Of a stretch of 64,000 nt of DNA, positions 20,678-31,101 are shown piece by piece. Source of the stretch: Dipodascopsis uninucleata var. uninucleata. Lineage: Eukaryota > Ascomycota > Lipomycetes > Lipomycetales > Lipomycetaceae. Under the pieces are notes generated by a model. That model was not told the DNA's origin. It did not search any database and saw nothing but the letters and a program-made list of their open reading frames with translations. The translations under genes and the position numbers were made by a program. The stretch is from NCBI GenBank assembly GCA_030568195.1, contig JAJLTO010000010.1, positions 449,001 through 513,000 of the forward strand, written 5' to 3'. Each line of letters begins with the position of its first letter. The stretch's first letter is position 1.

Positions 20678-22543
20678 TTATAACTTAATACTTAAATCCA
20701 TAGTTGGCAAGTCTCGCTCATAGAACAGAAGAACTACATTATGCTGTTCCCTGAAGACCAATTCAGGAGGAACTCGCCTGACATCTTTGTCAGATATACG
20801 AAACCAGTCGTTTCCTTTTCTTCTATATGCAATATAATGACCAAACGAGTGAGAGCCAAAATGAACCACAATGGCTGATAGTTCATACTCGATACACTGA
20901 TTTTCAGGCGACTTCTGTCCAATGGCTGTGATTGAGAGCTTTGCATTATAATCAACCCTATATGACTGTTTTCGTGCAAGACCAGCACGAACATCGTATA
21001 TTGATCTGTTAACGTGAAGAGCAAGTACTTTTGGCCACCTTGCTATACTAAGAGCTTTTATCTTTTGTGACGCTATTAGTCGAGGAGGCTTTAATCTTTC
21101 AAACTCACTGTCGGTTATTGTTGCACAAGCAAGAGACTCCACGATGGCATCTCGTCTTGCTCTGAGGATTTCGCCGATCTCTGGTTTCACGGCAGTGCCA
21201 ACTAATTTAGTCAAATGCTGTTCAGCTGCTCTAAGAGAGCACCTTTGACAATGAACGTTATCAAGCACCTCATCCGCAAGAAATCGCTTGAGTAATTCAT
21301 CAATACTAGTACTACCGATTCCTGGAACACTAGAAATACTACCGAGCCCAGAGAGGGGTAACTCAACAGATGAAAATATACTCTGTCTCTCGGCTTGCAT
21401 TTCTCCACAAGTACGACAGGTTACACGAAAAGTTAGCACTCCGTCCAAAGGAAGCAGTGGCAAATCTGGTATTTCTGGTACGACTCGAGACTTCACTGAA
21501 GATAAAGTGAAAGATGGTAATTCTTCATGCAACTGTATGATACGCGTACTTGTGTCGATAGCTTCTAGAGATTTTCTCTGGAGTCTAAGGTCTGACTCGA
21601 GTTCATTTCGAATTCCATCTAGTAAAGAAAGTAAAAATTCATGTGCATCTTGTTGATCTCCATCAGTCCATTTTCCTGATTTTAGCGCTCGAAGAAGTCG
21701 AGCTGGATTATGACTATGTCTGGAAGGCTCAGCCCTATTGAGATCTGAAATAATATCATATAAGACGTGTGAAAGATCCGAGCTGTTGTCTGTATTAGAA
21801 GGAATGTGACTTTCATTCGCCATTCTATTTGTCACCGATTTAATGAAGTCCTCTGCCCAGAAACATGATGCTAATCCTTGTATTACAGAGTTCGCGAAAC
21901 AAGTATTTCCATTGTTAACAAGTCCACCTAGAACACCACCTTCGCTACACTGCTCATTACCGTCCTCTTTAATCCACGTGAGACCCAAGAGTCTACCACC
22001 ATTTAGAAAACCGCCATTCTCAGATCCAGGAAGAATGCAAGTTGCACCTTCAGAAGTAAGGACCACGTTAGCAGCTGTCGTTGCTGCCATTGCCACAATT
22101 AGAGGCACGAATGCAATAAAAATGATACTAGTATTCCACCAGGCCAACCACTCTTGTTGTTTATCGCCACTATAGTTTTCACCAGAGCCCAATCTGCTTC
22201 TATGCGCTACAACTAGACAGATTAAAGCAAATATCGCACAAACGCGTATAGAACGTAAACTTCGATTTTGCCGAGTTGGTCTAAATTTTGCTGATGGCTG
22301 CTCTTGTCGCAGCTTTACTTCAACACTGGAATCCTGGATGAGCTTATCGCCTTCTGATCTACCAAGTGAAGGATTCGCTACTCTTGGCCGAAATCTCTCC
22401 GTTACTACTTTGAGTGAGGAAAAGTCTGGTTGTGTCCTTATCTGCTCTAATAGTTGTGTTTGGTCTTGTTTCTCGTCCCTGTCAGTTCTACTATTGCTTG
22501 TCGAGCAGCAAGACACCATCTGGATGCCTGCTCGATTAGACAA
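20678..22543 (-). CDS. UBP16: Membrane-anchored ubiquitin-specific protease, UBP16/USP30-like
   Basis: A 621-residue USP-family deubiquitinase. The Cys box NNGNTCFANSVIQGL puts the catalytic Cys at about residue 215. QQDAHEFLLSLLDG follows, then two CxxC pairs of the zinc-ribbon finger (CRTCG and CQRCS). The His box is HSFGHYIAYRR (His about 569), followed by WFRISDKDV. Before the catalytic domain are two hydrophobic segments, about residues 100-114 and 139-163, which suggest anchoring in a membrane. Family knowledge: yeast Ubp16 and metazoan USP30 sit in the mitochondrial outer membrane, and USP30 counteracts mitophagy. The combination of N-terminal anchor and cytosolic USP domain is the basis for this assignment. 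The location is inferred. The start is the first in-frame ATG. Confidence 0.85.
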   Translation of the reverse strand: MSNRAGIQMVSCCSTSNSRTDRDEKQDQTQLLEQIRTQPDFSSLKVVTERFRPRVANPSLGRSEGDKLIQDSSVEVKLRQEQPSAKFRPTRQNRSLRSIRVCAIFALICLVVAHRSRLGSGENYSGDKQQEWLAWWNTSIIFIAFVPLIVAMAATTAANVVLTSEGATCILPGSENGGFLNGGRLLGLTWIKEDGNEQCSEGGVLGGLVNNGNTCFANSVIQGLASCFWAEDFIKSVTNRMANESHIPSNTDNSSDLSHVLYDIISDLNRAEPSRHSHNPARLLRALKSGKWTDGDQQDAHEFLLSLLDGIRNELESDLRLQRKSLEAIDTSTRIIQLHEELPSFTLSSVKSRVVPEIPDLPLLPLDGVLTFRVTCRTCGEMQAERQSIFSSVELPLSGLGSISSVPGIGSTSIDELLKRFLADEVLDNVHCQRCSLRAAEQHLTKLVGTAVKPEIGEILRARRDAIVESLACATITDSEFERLKPPRLIASQKIKALSIARWPKVLALHVNRSIYDVRAGLARKQSYRVDYNAKLSITAIGQKSPENQCIEYELSAIVVHFGSHSFGHYIAYRRKGNDWFRISDKDVRRVPPELVFREQHNVVLLFYERDLPTMDLSIKL

Positions 22544-23172
22544 TATGCCTGTTGCAGGCTGCTATTGTGAGCAACACCTCACAACAAGGATAGACTAGCT
22601 ATTTTTTGTTATATTAGTGTTTTCTTCTTAAAGAAGGGTGCTGAACTGAGGAATTATATATAGCCCGCACAAGACAGTATCTACTTATTTGCGTATGCTT
22701 ATCCGATGACTTTTAGCCGTGCTGTCGTATGCACTCGTCCCGATATCAATGATATCGTCACCTTTCCACCACCACTAAGCTCAGAGAGCAGTCAATATCT
22801 TATAACACTTAAAAGAAAAAACCTCAGCTACAATTTATTCGTAATCTTATACGAATGACGTCTTCAAGGACGAGAAACAGCGACCAGGTGTAAAGAAACA
22901 AAGGAAGACCAGCCACTTTCGCGCTTGAGTTTTTCATGACGCGGCCCGTGGAAGAGGGTATTGGCATATATATGCCATAGAGCGACAGTTAAGCCATAAA
23001 CGAATACACAAAACGTGAAAAGACGCGTAATTCAAAGCTCTCTTGGGCTTCCCAAGAAATAGCTGTCTACCAGAAAATTTTTATGATTGAAACCCAAGCA
23101 GTTAGGTGGGCCGGGGAAATTTTTGTTGATCTCTTAGCATACAGGTGTCAGGAAGGACATATAATAATTCAT
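22544..23172. other. Divergent promoter region between UBP16-like and ALB1
   Basis: About 630 bases separate the two divergent start codons and should hold both promoters. AAAATTTTT at 23074-23082, with GGAAATTTTTG nearby at about 23115, resembles the RRPE element of ribosome-biogenesis genes. No coding sequence is seen. Confidence 0.55.
23074..23082. promoter_or_regulatory. RRPE-like element upstream of ALB1
   Basis: The sequence AAAATTTTT lies about 90 bases before the ALB1 ATG. In S. cerevisiae, RRPE (AAAAATTTT-type, bound by Stb3) marks ribosome-biogenesis promoters. The match is short and AT-rich, so it could be chance. Confidence 0.3.
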
Positions 23173-24113
23173 ATGGCTAAAAAGAAATCCGGTAAGAATA
23201 ATTTATCTGAATTGCTTCAGTTGAAAATAAGAGTAGTCCATAGATTAAAATGAGTTCCATGGAAGAATCTATAGATTTGCAACTATTAGCAATGAATAGG
23301 AAGCTATATGACACTATACATTAGGTAATTTTCAAAAATTGACCGTGTACGAGTAACAAAGACTCTATATGAGTAACAAGAAATGCGCTGGATGCAACAA
23401 TGAGTATTAATGTACTTCTCGAGAGAAATTTATGTGTTAAACGCAGAAACCATTCATAGCAATTACATTACATTACTGACAGCTTTTACTATATAGTACA
23501 AAGATCAAATAAGAGATCCGCTAGACTAGCGGCATGGGACGAAGGGCAAGGCAAAAATGAGGTCAAGCTTGGAGCTTCCATTTTACCGCCAGACTATGAT
23601 CCAATGGAGTCTGGTAAAGATCGTGTGAACAGATTATCAGGTACTTTGGAACAGCGCCAAAGCAAGAAAGCAAGTGACGTGTCCCAAGCTTTGTCAGCCA
23701 AAACGTTTTCATCTCTGTCTAGGAAGCAAAAGAATCGCATTGACAAGGCTGAGAATCGAACATCCATACTCTTGACTAAGATCGAGGGTCGATCAAGTGC
23801 TCGAGAAGCCAAAAAGTATTCGAGAAAGTTGACTTGGGATGATATCAATGCTTCATTAGGAAAGAGCACGTCTTCGAAGACTCTGAATGGCAGAGATGTG
23901 GCATTGAAAGATCAGTCCACAAAGGCATCTAGTAGATTCAGTGGACTAGAGTCAGATGTTGATCTGGAATCAGATATAACAAATGAAGCCGAAAGGAAAA
24001 ACTCGGAACACTTTAGTAATTTCAGCAATGTAAATAATGTACGAGATAGCACCACTACCATGCTCGAAAATCAAAATTCGTATGCAGCCGTATTAAATGA
24101 TGTACCGATATAA
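23173..24113 (+). CDS. ALB1: Pre-60S shuttling factor Alb1-like (two exons)
   Basis: Exons 23173-23191 and 23497-24113; the 305-nt intron has a GTAAGA 5' site and a TATATAG 3' site. Splicing after one base of codon 7 gives a 211-residue protein starting MAKKKSVQRSNKRSARLAAW, a basic N-terminus like the MAK..HSRAARRA start of fungal Alb1. The core around residues 70-120 (LSRKQKNRIDKAENR and KKYSRKLTWDDIN) matches the fungal Alb1 pattern of KKQ..R..KA.. then a W[ED][DE]LN-like motif. Alb1 binds Arx1 and travels with late pre-60S particles between nucleus and cytoplasm. The tail after about residue 125 is Ser/Asn-rich and poorly conserved. Reading through without splicing meets a stop soon after the 5' site, which supports the intron. 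The family call rests on remembered motif similarity. Confidence 0.7.
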
Positions 24114-24990
24114 CAAGATACATAAAATAAATGAAGGCAAGTTTAAAACCAGGTAGACAAATGAAATAAGAATTAAAAACGAATAATGGTATGGGATAAA
24201 TTTTAAATAAAAATAAATTGCACACTTGATTTCCTTGATTCCTTTATGGAAACAGTTTTAAACATAAGATAAAAAGCCATATTCCATTTTCTTCTCTTCT
24301 CTCCTTTCCTCTTCTCCGCTCAAGTATTTTTAAATTTCGTACCAAGGTCGTCATCAGACTGCACCCTTCCTTGTATAATCTACATAAACTTGCAAACCAA
24401 ACAATTGATGTATAGTAATAAACAAAAAAAGTATAATAGATATATAAAAAAGACAAGAAGAAAACATGACAAAATATGTATCATAGTAAAGAAAGCAGTT
24501 GCTAAGGTGGAGATAAACAATCGAAGATCGCGTTTGAATGCAATTCTCGCATCCATCTAACAATTCAATCTCGTATTTCTGTCTTCTCGTTTAGTTCAAA
24601 TTGCTGATTAGATTAGCAGTCAAACAAATGAGAGAGAATACCCAATAGCCGGAATGACAATGTAAGAGAAGGCATTATAACAAGTAGTAACAGTGTAAAG
24701 TAACAAATAAATATAAAACTCACGTAGGATAATTGTAACACATCCACAGTATCAGAAACCTTCTCCAAAATGAAGATAGATGAATAAGTTTCCCGAATGT
24801 ATATATTAAGGAAGAAAGAAAGACTGCTAGAAAACAAGAGTCAAAATAAACAGATATTAGGCAAGAAGATGATAAAAATATTCTTCAATGAAAGGGCTAA
24901 TAAAAAGAATGAATGACTTCGACAACATGAGTTGTAGGGAGACATAACTGTCTTACTTGCCGCATGAAGAATGGAAAATAACTGTTTACA
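24114..24990. other. Convergent AT-rich spacer (ALB1 and PUB1-like 3' flanks)
   Basis: The sequence is AT-rich with poly(A)-signal-like hexamers. Short frames on the minus strand (60-74 codons) have no recognisable features. The right end probably contains the 3' UTR of the PUB1-like transcript. Confidence 0.55.
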
Positions 24991-26606
24991 TTAACGACCG
25001 TATGAGTTGTAACGATCCATATTATTTTGCGAACCTCGACCACCTCCTAAAAAGGAATTACCAACTATAATCGTGTTATTGTTAGTACATTTGAACTAAA
25101 AATTATTGTTCACAACATCATTGCCACCTAGAACTGACCGTATCCACTAGGTCCGGAGTTGTAACCTCCATCAAACCCTCCAATGTTTCGGTTTCCACTT
25201 CGTCCAGGACCACCCATGACAGGATTCGAACCACCAACAGCACCCAGGCCCATTGCAGCAGTAACTGCAGGTGGCCTATCTTTTCCCCAGCTACATCGGA
25301 TAGGTCGACCATTTACTTGGACACCACTGAGCTGACAGATTGCAAGAGCAGCAGCTTCATGTGAATCTAATCTAACAAATGCATAGCCTCTATCTGATTG
25401 TATTCGCACATCCACAACGTATCCAAAATTTTGGAAAAGTGGTATAAGATCATTTTGGGTGGTATAAGGCGAAAGGTTTCCAACGTAAACAGTTGTCTGC
25501 CATGAAGGTGACTGGTTAACAACAACTTCATACGTAGGCTGCATTCCACCTGGACCGGCATTTTGAAACCCAGATCCATGCATTGGACCTCCAGTTGGCA
25601 TTCCGTAGCCACCGCCGTTCATCATAGCCATTGAAGCAGAGCCACCACTTGAAGGACCCATGCCAGCCAGCGCATTGGCGCCTCGTTGATTTGCCCAATT
25701 ACATCGAATTGCTCGTGATCCAAGCCATTCTCCGTCCATTGTTGATTTTGCATTTTCAGCATCGGATCTGTCTCTAAACGATACAAATCCATATCCTCTT
25801 GATCTGCCAGTCTTTAAATCCCACATGACGCGTGCCTCTGACATCGTTGGAAAAACAGAAAATGCCTTAGCCAAGAGTTCATCATTAACTTCGTTAGAGA
25901 GATCACCAACAAATATATGATAATGCTGAGATGTATCTTCCTTAACGGCAGTATTGGACTGATACGCCCAGTTAATTTTGATCTCACTCTGATGAATATG
26001 ACGGCCATTTAAAGTCTGCATTGCTGTTTGTGCAGCTGCTGGGTCATCGTATTCCACAAAGCCATAGTTAAAACCTCTATGATTTTTATCGGGAATAATC
26101 TTGACACTTTGAACGTGACCTGCAACTTCAAATATTTCTCGAAGCATATCCTCCAAGACCCGAGGATCTAAACCGCCGACATACAATACTCGCTTATTCA
26201 CTTCTACACCTTTGCGGTTTCCATTAGCACTAGACGCGCCTCCATTTCCAAGAATACCATCTTGGACACTTCCAGAGGAAGCTGAGGGATTCTGGCTATT
26301 GCTATTTATAGCAGTAACAGAGCCGCTATTAGCGCTATTATTATTACCATTGATGTTGCTATTACCCCCATTGCTTCCGTTGTTATTCACTACCGTGTTC
26401 TTACCAGAAGAGTTAGTACTATTGTTATTGTTAGTAATACCTGCAGTGGAGACACCCATTGATGCAGCATTAGTCGTAGAAGGCTTAGTACTGTTATTGG
26501 AAGACGTTGATCCATTAGAGCCACCAATAGGCAACGGAGCCTGAATAGGATACATCCAAATAGCACGAGTAGTCATGTTTACTATTTCTATTCGATGATG
26601 ATTCAC
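24991..26606 (-). CDS. PUB1: Three-RRM RNA-binding protein, Pub1/TIA-1-like, probably spliced near the 3' end
   Basis: The main frame 26606-25128 encodes 492 residues: an Asn/Ser/Gly-rich N-terminus to about 135, RRM1 about 139-213 (VLYVGGLDP), RRM2 230-305 (HIFVGDLS), RRM3 371-441 (TVYVGNLS) and a Gly-rich tail. RRM order and spacing match yeast Pub1 and animal TIA-1/TIAR, which bind U/A-rich mRNA, affect stability and join stress granules. Just past the stop in the main frame is a perfect TACTAAC branch site and two 3' sites (exon starting at 25064 or 25046), both in frame with a 5' site GTCAGT at 25138. Splicing there would replace the last three codons with an RGG-like tail ending NNMDRYNSYGR, stop at 24991-24993 (513 or 507 residues). 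Either ATG 26606 or 26576 could be the start. Confidence 0.88.
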
Positions 26607-27770
26607 TTGATCTCACGCACTTCCGTCGATTCTTCTATTCTCGAATTTTAGCAAATTCGACAAAAAAAAATTAACTTCGATAGGATCACTACTTTTGTCT
26701 TGATCACCGTGACTTTCTCCGATATATTTTAGTCAAAAGCGATGCAAAGCTTATGAGTCAAGCCCAATTTTTTTTTTGAAAAAATAATTAAAACGAACTA
26801 GAGTGACTATATCAATATACGGATCAATCTACCACCTATCAATTGATTTAGATCTCTCGTAGATTGAATTGAAAATATGACAATATATGTTATAATAAAT
26901 CCCCATACAATTGACAATTTAAGTCAGATTATCAGTAGTTGTGTCGCTGTGCACGAAAATAGACAAAGCAGCCAAACAAACGAGACGAATACTTTGATAA
27001 AACTTCTAAACAGCAATACAAAGTAAGTGCAGCAAGTGTAGTATACAAATATACTGTTTGCTTGATCACGAGCCGATCCCTTTGAATAGGCCTAGAAGGG
27101 CAGTATTCCTATATAGACACAAACAGCTAAAGAAAGTCTGAGTTAACGCGTGCGTAAACTAGCTGCCTAGCCTCTCTGAAAAGTTGTAGACTACCTGATT
27201 CGAAAGTCCTGAAAAATCAGCTTTTCGTAAGTATCAAAATAGTGTAAGCCCAAAAAACACAGGCGATCTTTCACTTTGCTACAGTATTGTAATAAACTGC
27301 CTTCACTGTCTTATAAAAGTGATCAAGATAAAATAAATATTTGAAATCAGCAGAGATCGAATCGGCCGTTATATACACTTATTCGCCTGCTACTTTCTCC
27401 TTCCCAGACACGAATCAATCAAAATCCCATGCACTCCTATCGTCTTGCCACCAGTTCTGACTGCTACAGGGCTTTATCAAGCAAGCCAATGACACAAATA
27501 AATAGCTTAGCAACTTTAATTTTATATATTCTCGTTTTCACCTTGGAAACTGAATATCGTGAACAGGAGAAGGATGAAAGATTTTTTTATATACATCCAA
27601 GCAAGATATTTTCTCTCGTCTTAATTTCTGACGGTGAGTTTCCTGATTTATTTACGCATATGCCATAATCAAAGATAGTCATATTTAAGCCATATCTATA
27701 AAACCAATTGTCCTAACCTTACCCTGTGTCTACGACGCCCATTATGAAGTTCATACAAGGAAAGCAAACA
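26607..27770. other. Divergent spacer upstream of PUB1-like and the unrecognised spliced gene
   Basis: The region is AT-rich, with A/T runs near 26661 and 26769 that suit promoter DNA for the PUB1-like gene. A frame at 27429-27668 ends near a GTGAGT (27634) and could be a first exon of the next gene, but nothing in it is recognisable. Confidence 0.45.
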
Positions 27771-27800
27771 GAGCTATAACGTGTTGTAAAGCTTCATCAG

Positions 27801-28570
27801 TCAGCTATTGGTTATACGACCTACTATTTGGAGAGTCAGCTTAAAACTGGTTTATCAGCGAATATTGATAGAATAAATGCTAATAAGATGGTGGTGAATG
27901 AGAATATCAGGTCTTCGTTTAATGTAAGTAATGTTTTTGGAAAGAAATATTACGAGAGTAGTAGTATTGAATAATATTAGATATCTTATTGATCCGCTCT
28001 AAGATAATACAATAATTGACGGAAAATACTAACCATGATATAATATACAGGAGGTCCTAGTGGCATCTGCGAATCTTATACGGCACTTAAAACAACAGCC
28101 AAATAATCTGTATGTTGCTTTATACTTTGCTGTAATCTGATAATTATGAAATGCTACTTTAATGGAACATAACCTAAATCCGGCGTCAATGCTAACATCG
28201 TTCTACAGTGTATACCCAGCGGTAGCTGGCACACCTGCTAGGGGCCTACAGACAGCAATTGCGAAATTCAATACTTCTTTGGATCTCGTTGAAATAGCTA
28301 TCGTAAGTTGCGCTAGTAGTAGTGAGTGGTGAGCTGATAGTATATGAATTTATCATGTTAACTATCAATTAGATTGAGGCAAGAGATACTTTGGATAGAG
28401 ACTTGCAAATTATAATACGAGATGGTGCTATACAGATGACGCATAATCTGCTCTCTACCAGTGTAAACGAGCTTTTTGGGGAAGATACCTCGTCGAATTT
28501 TGTAAAAATTGAGGATGACGATGCGGATATGTTGGATTCAAACCAGCCCAATACGATAAACATTGAGTAG
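27801..28570 (+). CDS. Unrecognised protein encoded by four short exons
   Basis: A chain of exons with matching phases: 27801(or earlier)-27923, 28051-28109, 28209-28302 and 28373-28570. Introns of 127, 99 and 70 nt have 5' sites GTAAGT, GTATGT and GTAAGT. The first has a perfect TACTAAC branch site at 28027-28033, the second GCTAAC, the third GTTAACT. The first in-frame ATG is at 27888, giving 128 residues, but the frame is open back to a stop at 27777-27779 and a 3' splice site fits at 27800, so an upstream exon is likely. The product has helical, coiled-coil-like segments (NEVLVASANLIRHLKQQPNN, then LDLVEIAIIEARDTLDRDL) and an acidic tail ending NTINIE. I do not recognise the family; a small subunit of a nuclear or cytoskeletal complex is only a guess. 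Confidence 0.6.
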
Positions 28571-29076
28571 AGAGTCCAGAGTAGCATAATTTATGGAACT
28601 GAAATTTTTAGGATAGCTAGGCAGTTCGATTTGTACATTACAACAAGGGCACTATTTAAGTCTAATATTTTGTAGAATAAGTTTTTGTAGAATAGTACTT
28701 TATTACAGGAATATTAGCATTTCGATTTCCTTTATGAATTTGTATATAGGTAGATTTAAGAATGAAAATTAACCAGAAATCCAAATCTGAACTATGCATA
28801 CCTCGAACAGTGGGAGCTTAAATTACAACTATCTCATTGACTTTGATTGCACTTTGATTACATACAGATAGAGAATCAGGCAAGCCGATATAACGTAGAA
28901 TAAGAAATGCAATTTTATGTGCTTGCAAAGAGATATGCTCCACTAATACTAACCAAAAATATAATAATAAAGCAAAACAATAATAGTCAAAATTACTCAA
29001 AATTTAATATCGTAAAAGAAAACCAAAGTGGCAGAGCCACGTAATGCACTAAAGATTGGTAGTGAGCCTCTCTACA
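28571..29076. other. Convergent 3' spacer
   Basis: About 500 bases of AT-rich DNA between the unrecognised spliced gene (+) and the PTC1-like gene (-). No gene is seen. Confidence 0.55.
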
Positions 29077-30354
29077 TTAGTTCACAGAGAGATTTTCAAT
29101 CCGGGGTGTATCGTCGACTTCAGTGCTTCCATGATGGCTACGTTTTATTAATTCACCCATCGTATTATCAAACCTCACAATCATACATGTGATGTTGTCC
29201 ATGCTGAAATGAGTCAAAGCATAGTCAACCAACACTCGACTAGCTTCTTCAGGCTCCTTGATATTTCGAATCAAATCGACAGCTTCCTGGTCCGAACAAA
29301 CGTCCCATAATCCGTCGCAAGCCAAAATAATAAATTCATCCGCAGACGATAGTGCAGTCTCTGTCGTGTACGGGTGACTAGTGACAAGCTTCTTTATATA
29401 AGTATCACCAAGAGCTCTAGTAACAGCCAAGATTCCATTAACTCGGCCGTTTAAAACCATGCCTCCACAATTCTTAACTCTTTGAGCTTCATTTGGGTCG
29501 GTCCCTTTGTGATCATATGATAGCCTGATAGCCCGACCAGCTCTACATAGAACAATACGTGCATCACCAGCATTAGCAGTATAGAGCATTCTTTCGCGTA
29601 TAGTCTTTTCGTCGCTAGTTCTCATATTTGCAGTAATATTCTCTACGTTAATCTCTTCCGGTTTTTTATGCATATGAAGACTCAGATGATGCTGATTTGT
29701 AACATTTGAAGTTTTTAACGCTTCATCCTCAGGAATAATACGATCATCATCTTGGCTAAGAGGGCGGTCCTCCCAGCGAATAACGGCCACGACAGCAGTA
29801 CAGCCCGCATTTCTGAGCGAAAGCTTTGCCAGCATATTGTCCGCTTCGGTGAAAGTAGCATCAAGTATCTCAGGGACAGACAGTGTTGCATCCTTCTTGA
29901 GATTAGTTTCAAGTAAACTATGTAGCTTCTTGCCGCACCAGTCTGCTGCAGCTTTACCAGCGTGTCCATCAAATACTGCAAAATATCCAGCATCGTTTGA
30001 TATATGTTTTACAACCTTAACATTATTACCGTTGCTGCTAGGTAGCTCACCTTTATTCTTGTTCGAATTCTCACTGCTGCTTCCCCATCCAGTGAATCCC
30101 TTTGTAGAGTGTTTTGATTTACCGCTTATTAAGCCAGCATATTGTGATCCATTTCCCTCACTGTCATTAGCAGCTCCGGGAGCACCGAAATCGTATACCA
30201 CCATATGAGTGTCTTCCATGGTGCTTCGACATTTTGCGTTCTTGTCTTCTGAAACGCCTACAGTAAAAGTTCCAGAAAACCAGCTAGGACGTGCAACCGG
30301 ATTTGTCCCACCTGGAGGAGGTGAGGACGTGCCTGATTTTGATCTGAGACCCAT
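29077..30354 (-). CDS. PTC1: PP2C-type protein phosphatase, Ptc1-like
   Basis: A 425-residue metal-dependent Ser/Thr phosphatase. Visible PP2C motifs are RSTMEDTH (about residues 43-50), YFAVFDGHAG (Asp129 and Gly130 are metal ligands), NAGDARIVL, RALGD, ACDGLWDV and MDNITCMIV at the end. Yeast Ptc1 dampens the HOG, cell-wall-integrity and TOR-linked kinase pathways and helps organelle inheritance. Compared with yeast Ptc1 (281 residues), this protein is longer because of a Ser/Asn/Gly-rich insertion at about residues 58-115 and another at about 198-245, which look like disordered loops. The frame stays open for about 30 codons upstream of ATG 30354 without another ATG, so an upstream exon is possible but not needed. 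Confidence 0.87.
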   Translation of the reverse strand: MGLRSKSGTSSPPPGGTNPVARPSWFSGTFTVGVSEDKNAKCRSTMEDTHMVVYDFGAPGAANDSEGNGSQYAGLISGKSKHSTKGFTGWGSSSENSNKNKGELPSSNGNNVKVVKHISNDAGYFAVFDGHAGKAAADWCGKKLHSLLETNLKKDATLSVPEILDATFTEADNMLAKLSLRNAGCTAVVAVIRWEDRPLSQDDDRIIPEDEALKTSNVTNQHHLSLHMHKKPEEINVENITANMRTSDEKTIRERMLYTANAGDARIVLCRAGRAIRLSYDHKGTDPNEAQRVKNCGGMVLNGRVNGILAVTRALGDTYIKKLVTSHPYTTETALSSADEFIILACDGLWDVCSDQEAVDLIRNIKEPEEASRVLVDYALTHFSMDNITCMIVRFDNTMGELIKRSHHGSTEVDDTPRIENLSVN

Positions 30355-31101
30355 ATCTTCAAGTATATTAGCTATGCTTAGATTTGTTTCAAAATAAGTG
30401 TTGTTAGCAAGTAGTGTATGCCTGTTGCTGTTCTCGCTTTGGTTCTCTCAAAAGTTACGTTATTGAGTTGATCAGCGCTCAACACTATGAATCTGCAACA
30501 AAATTTAATCCTGCAAATCTAGGCTATTAATGAAGAAATATAAATTTCGAGCTCAATATCTAGTTGATCCAAAATATTACCAAAGACTAATCGATTATTG
30601 TGGTATGTTGACTTTTTGGCTATTTGTATTGCGATTTAGTTGTGTCTATAGTCATTAGCTTGCAGGTTCGATCACGAAGTATTAGTAGCCAAATATGGTG
30701 CTACCACCGTCAATCGTTTATTTGTCTATACACGAATTAAATTATTACTTGACTTCGACCTAATAGATCATTATTTTCTCAAGATTTCCTTTGTTTCCGA
30801 CAATCACTTAATTGGCTATATATGTATACTGTTCAGTTGAAGAGGAGCTACATATGATCTATGATAAATCTGGAAAAGTCTCTGAGCCCGTTTTAGGTCA
30901 AACAATCAGGGTTAGGATACTACAAACTTCACCAAAAGAAGGCTGCTGAGCTATCCACAATCTAACATTAGAGGACATAACAAGCGTGTAACAGATGATT
31001 GTGACGGGAGCGCTCCGTCTATCGCAATAATAGCCCAAAAGTTTTACCGAAAAGATTACGAGAGAGCGGTATACTGTGAGCGTGCAAACCATTATAAATT
31101 A
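30355..31101. other. Divergent promoter region between PTC1-like and TRS31
   Basis: About 750 bases between two divergent starts. It is AT-rich with several TATATA-like stretches. No coding sequence is evident. Confidence 0.5.

Noticed and set aside
27429-27668. Candidate first exon of the unrecognised spliced gene (donor GTGAGT at 27634)
   Set aside because: Phase would fit acceptor 27804, but the predicted residues show no conservation pattern, so it was not included in the gene model.
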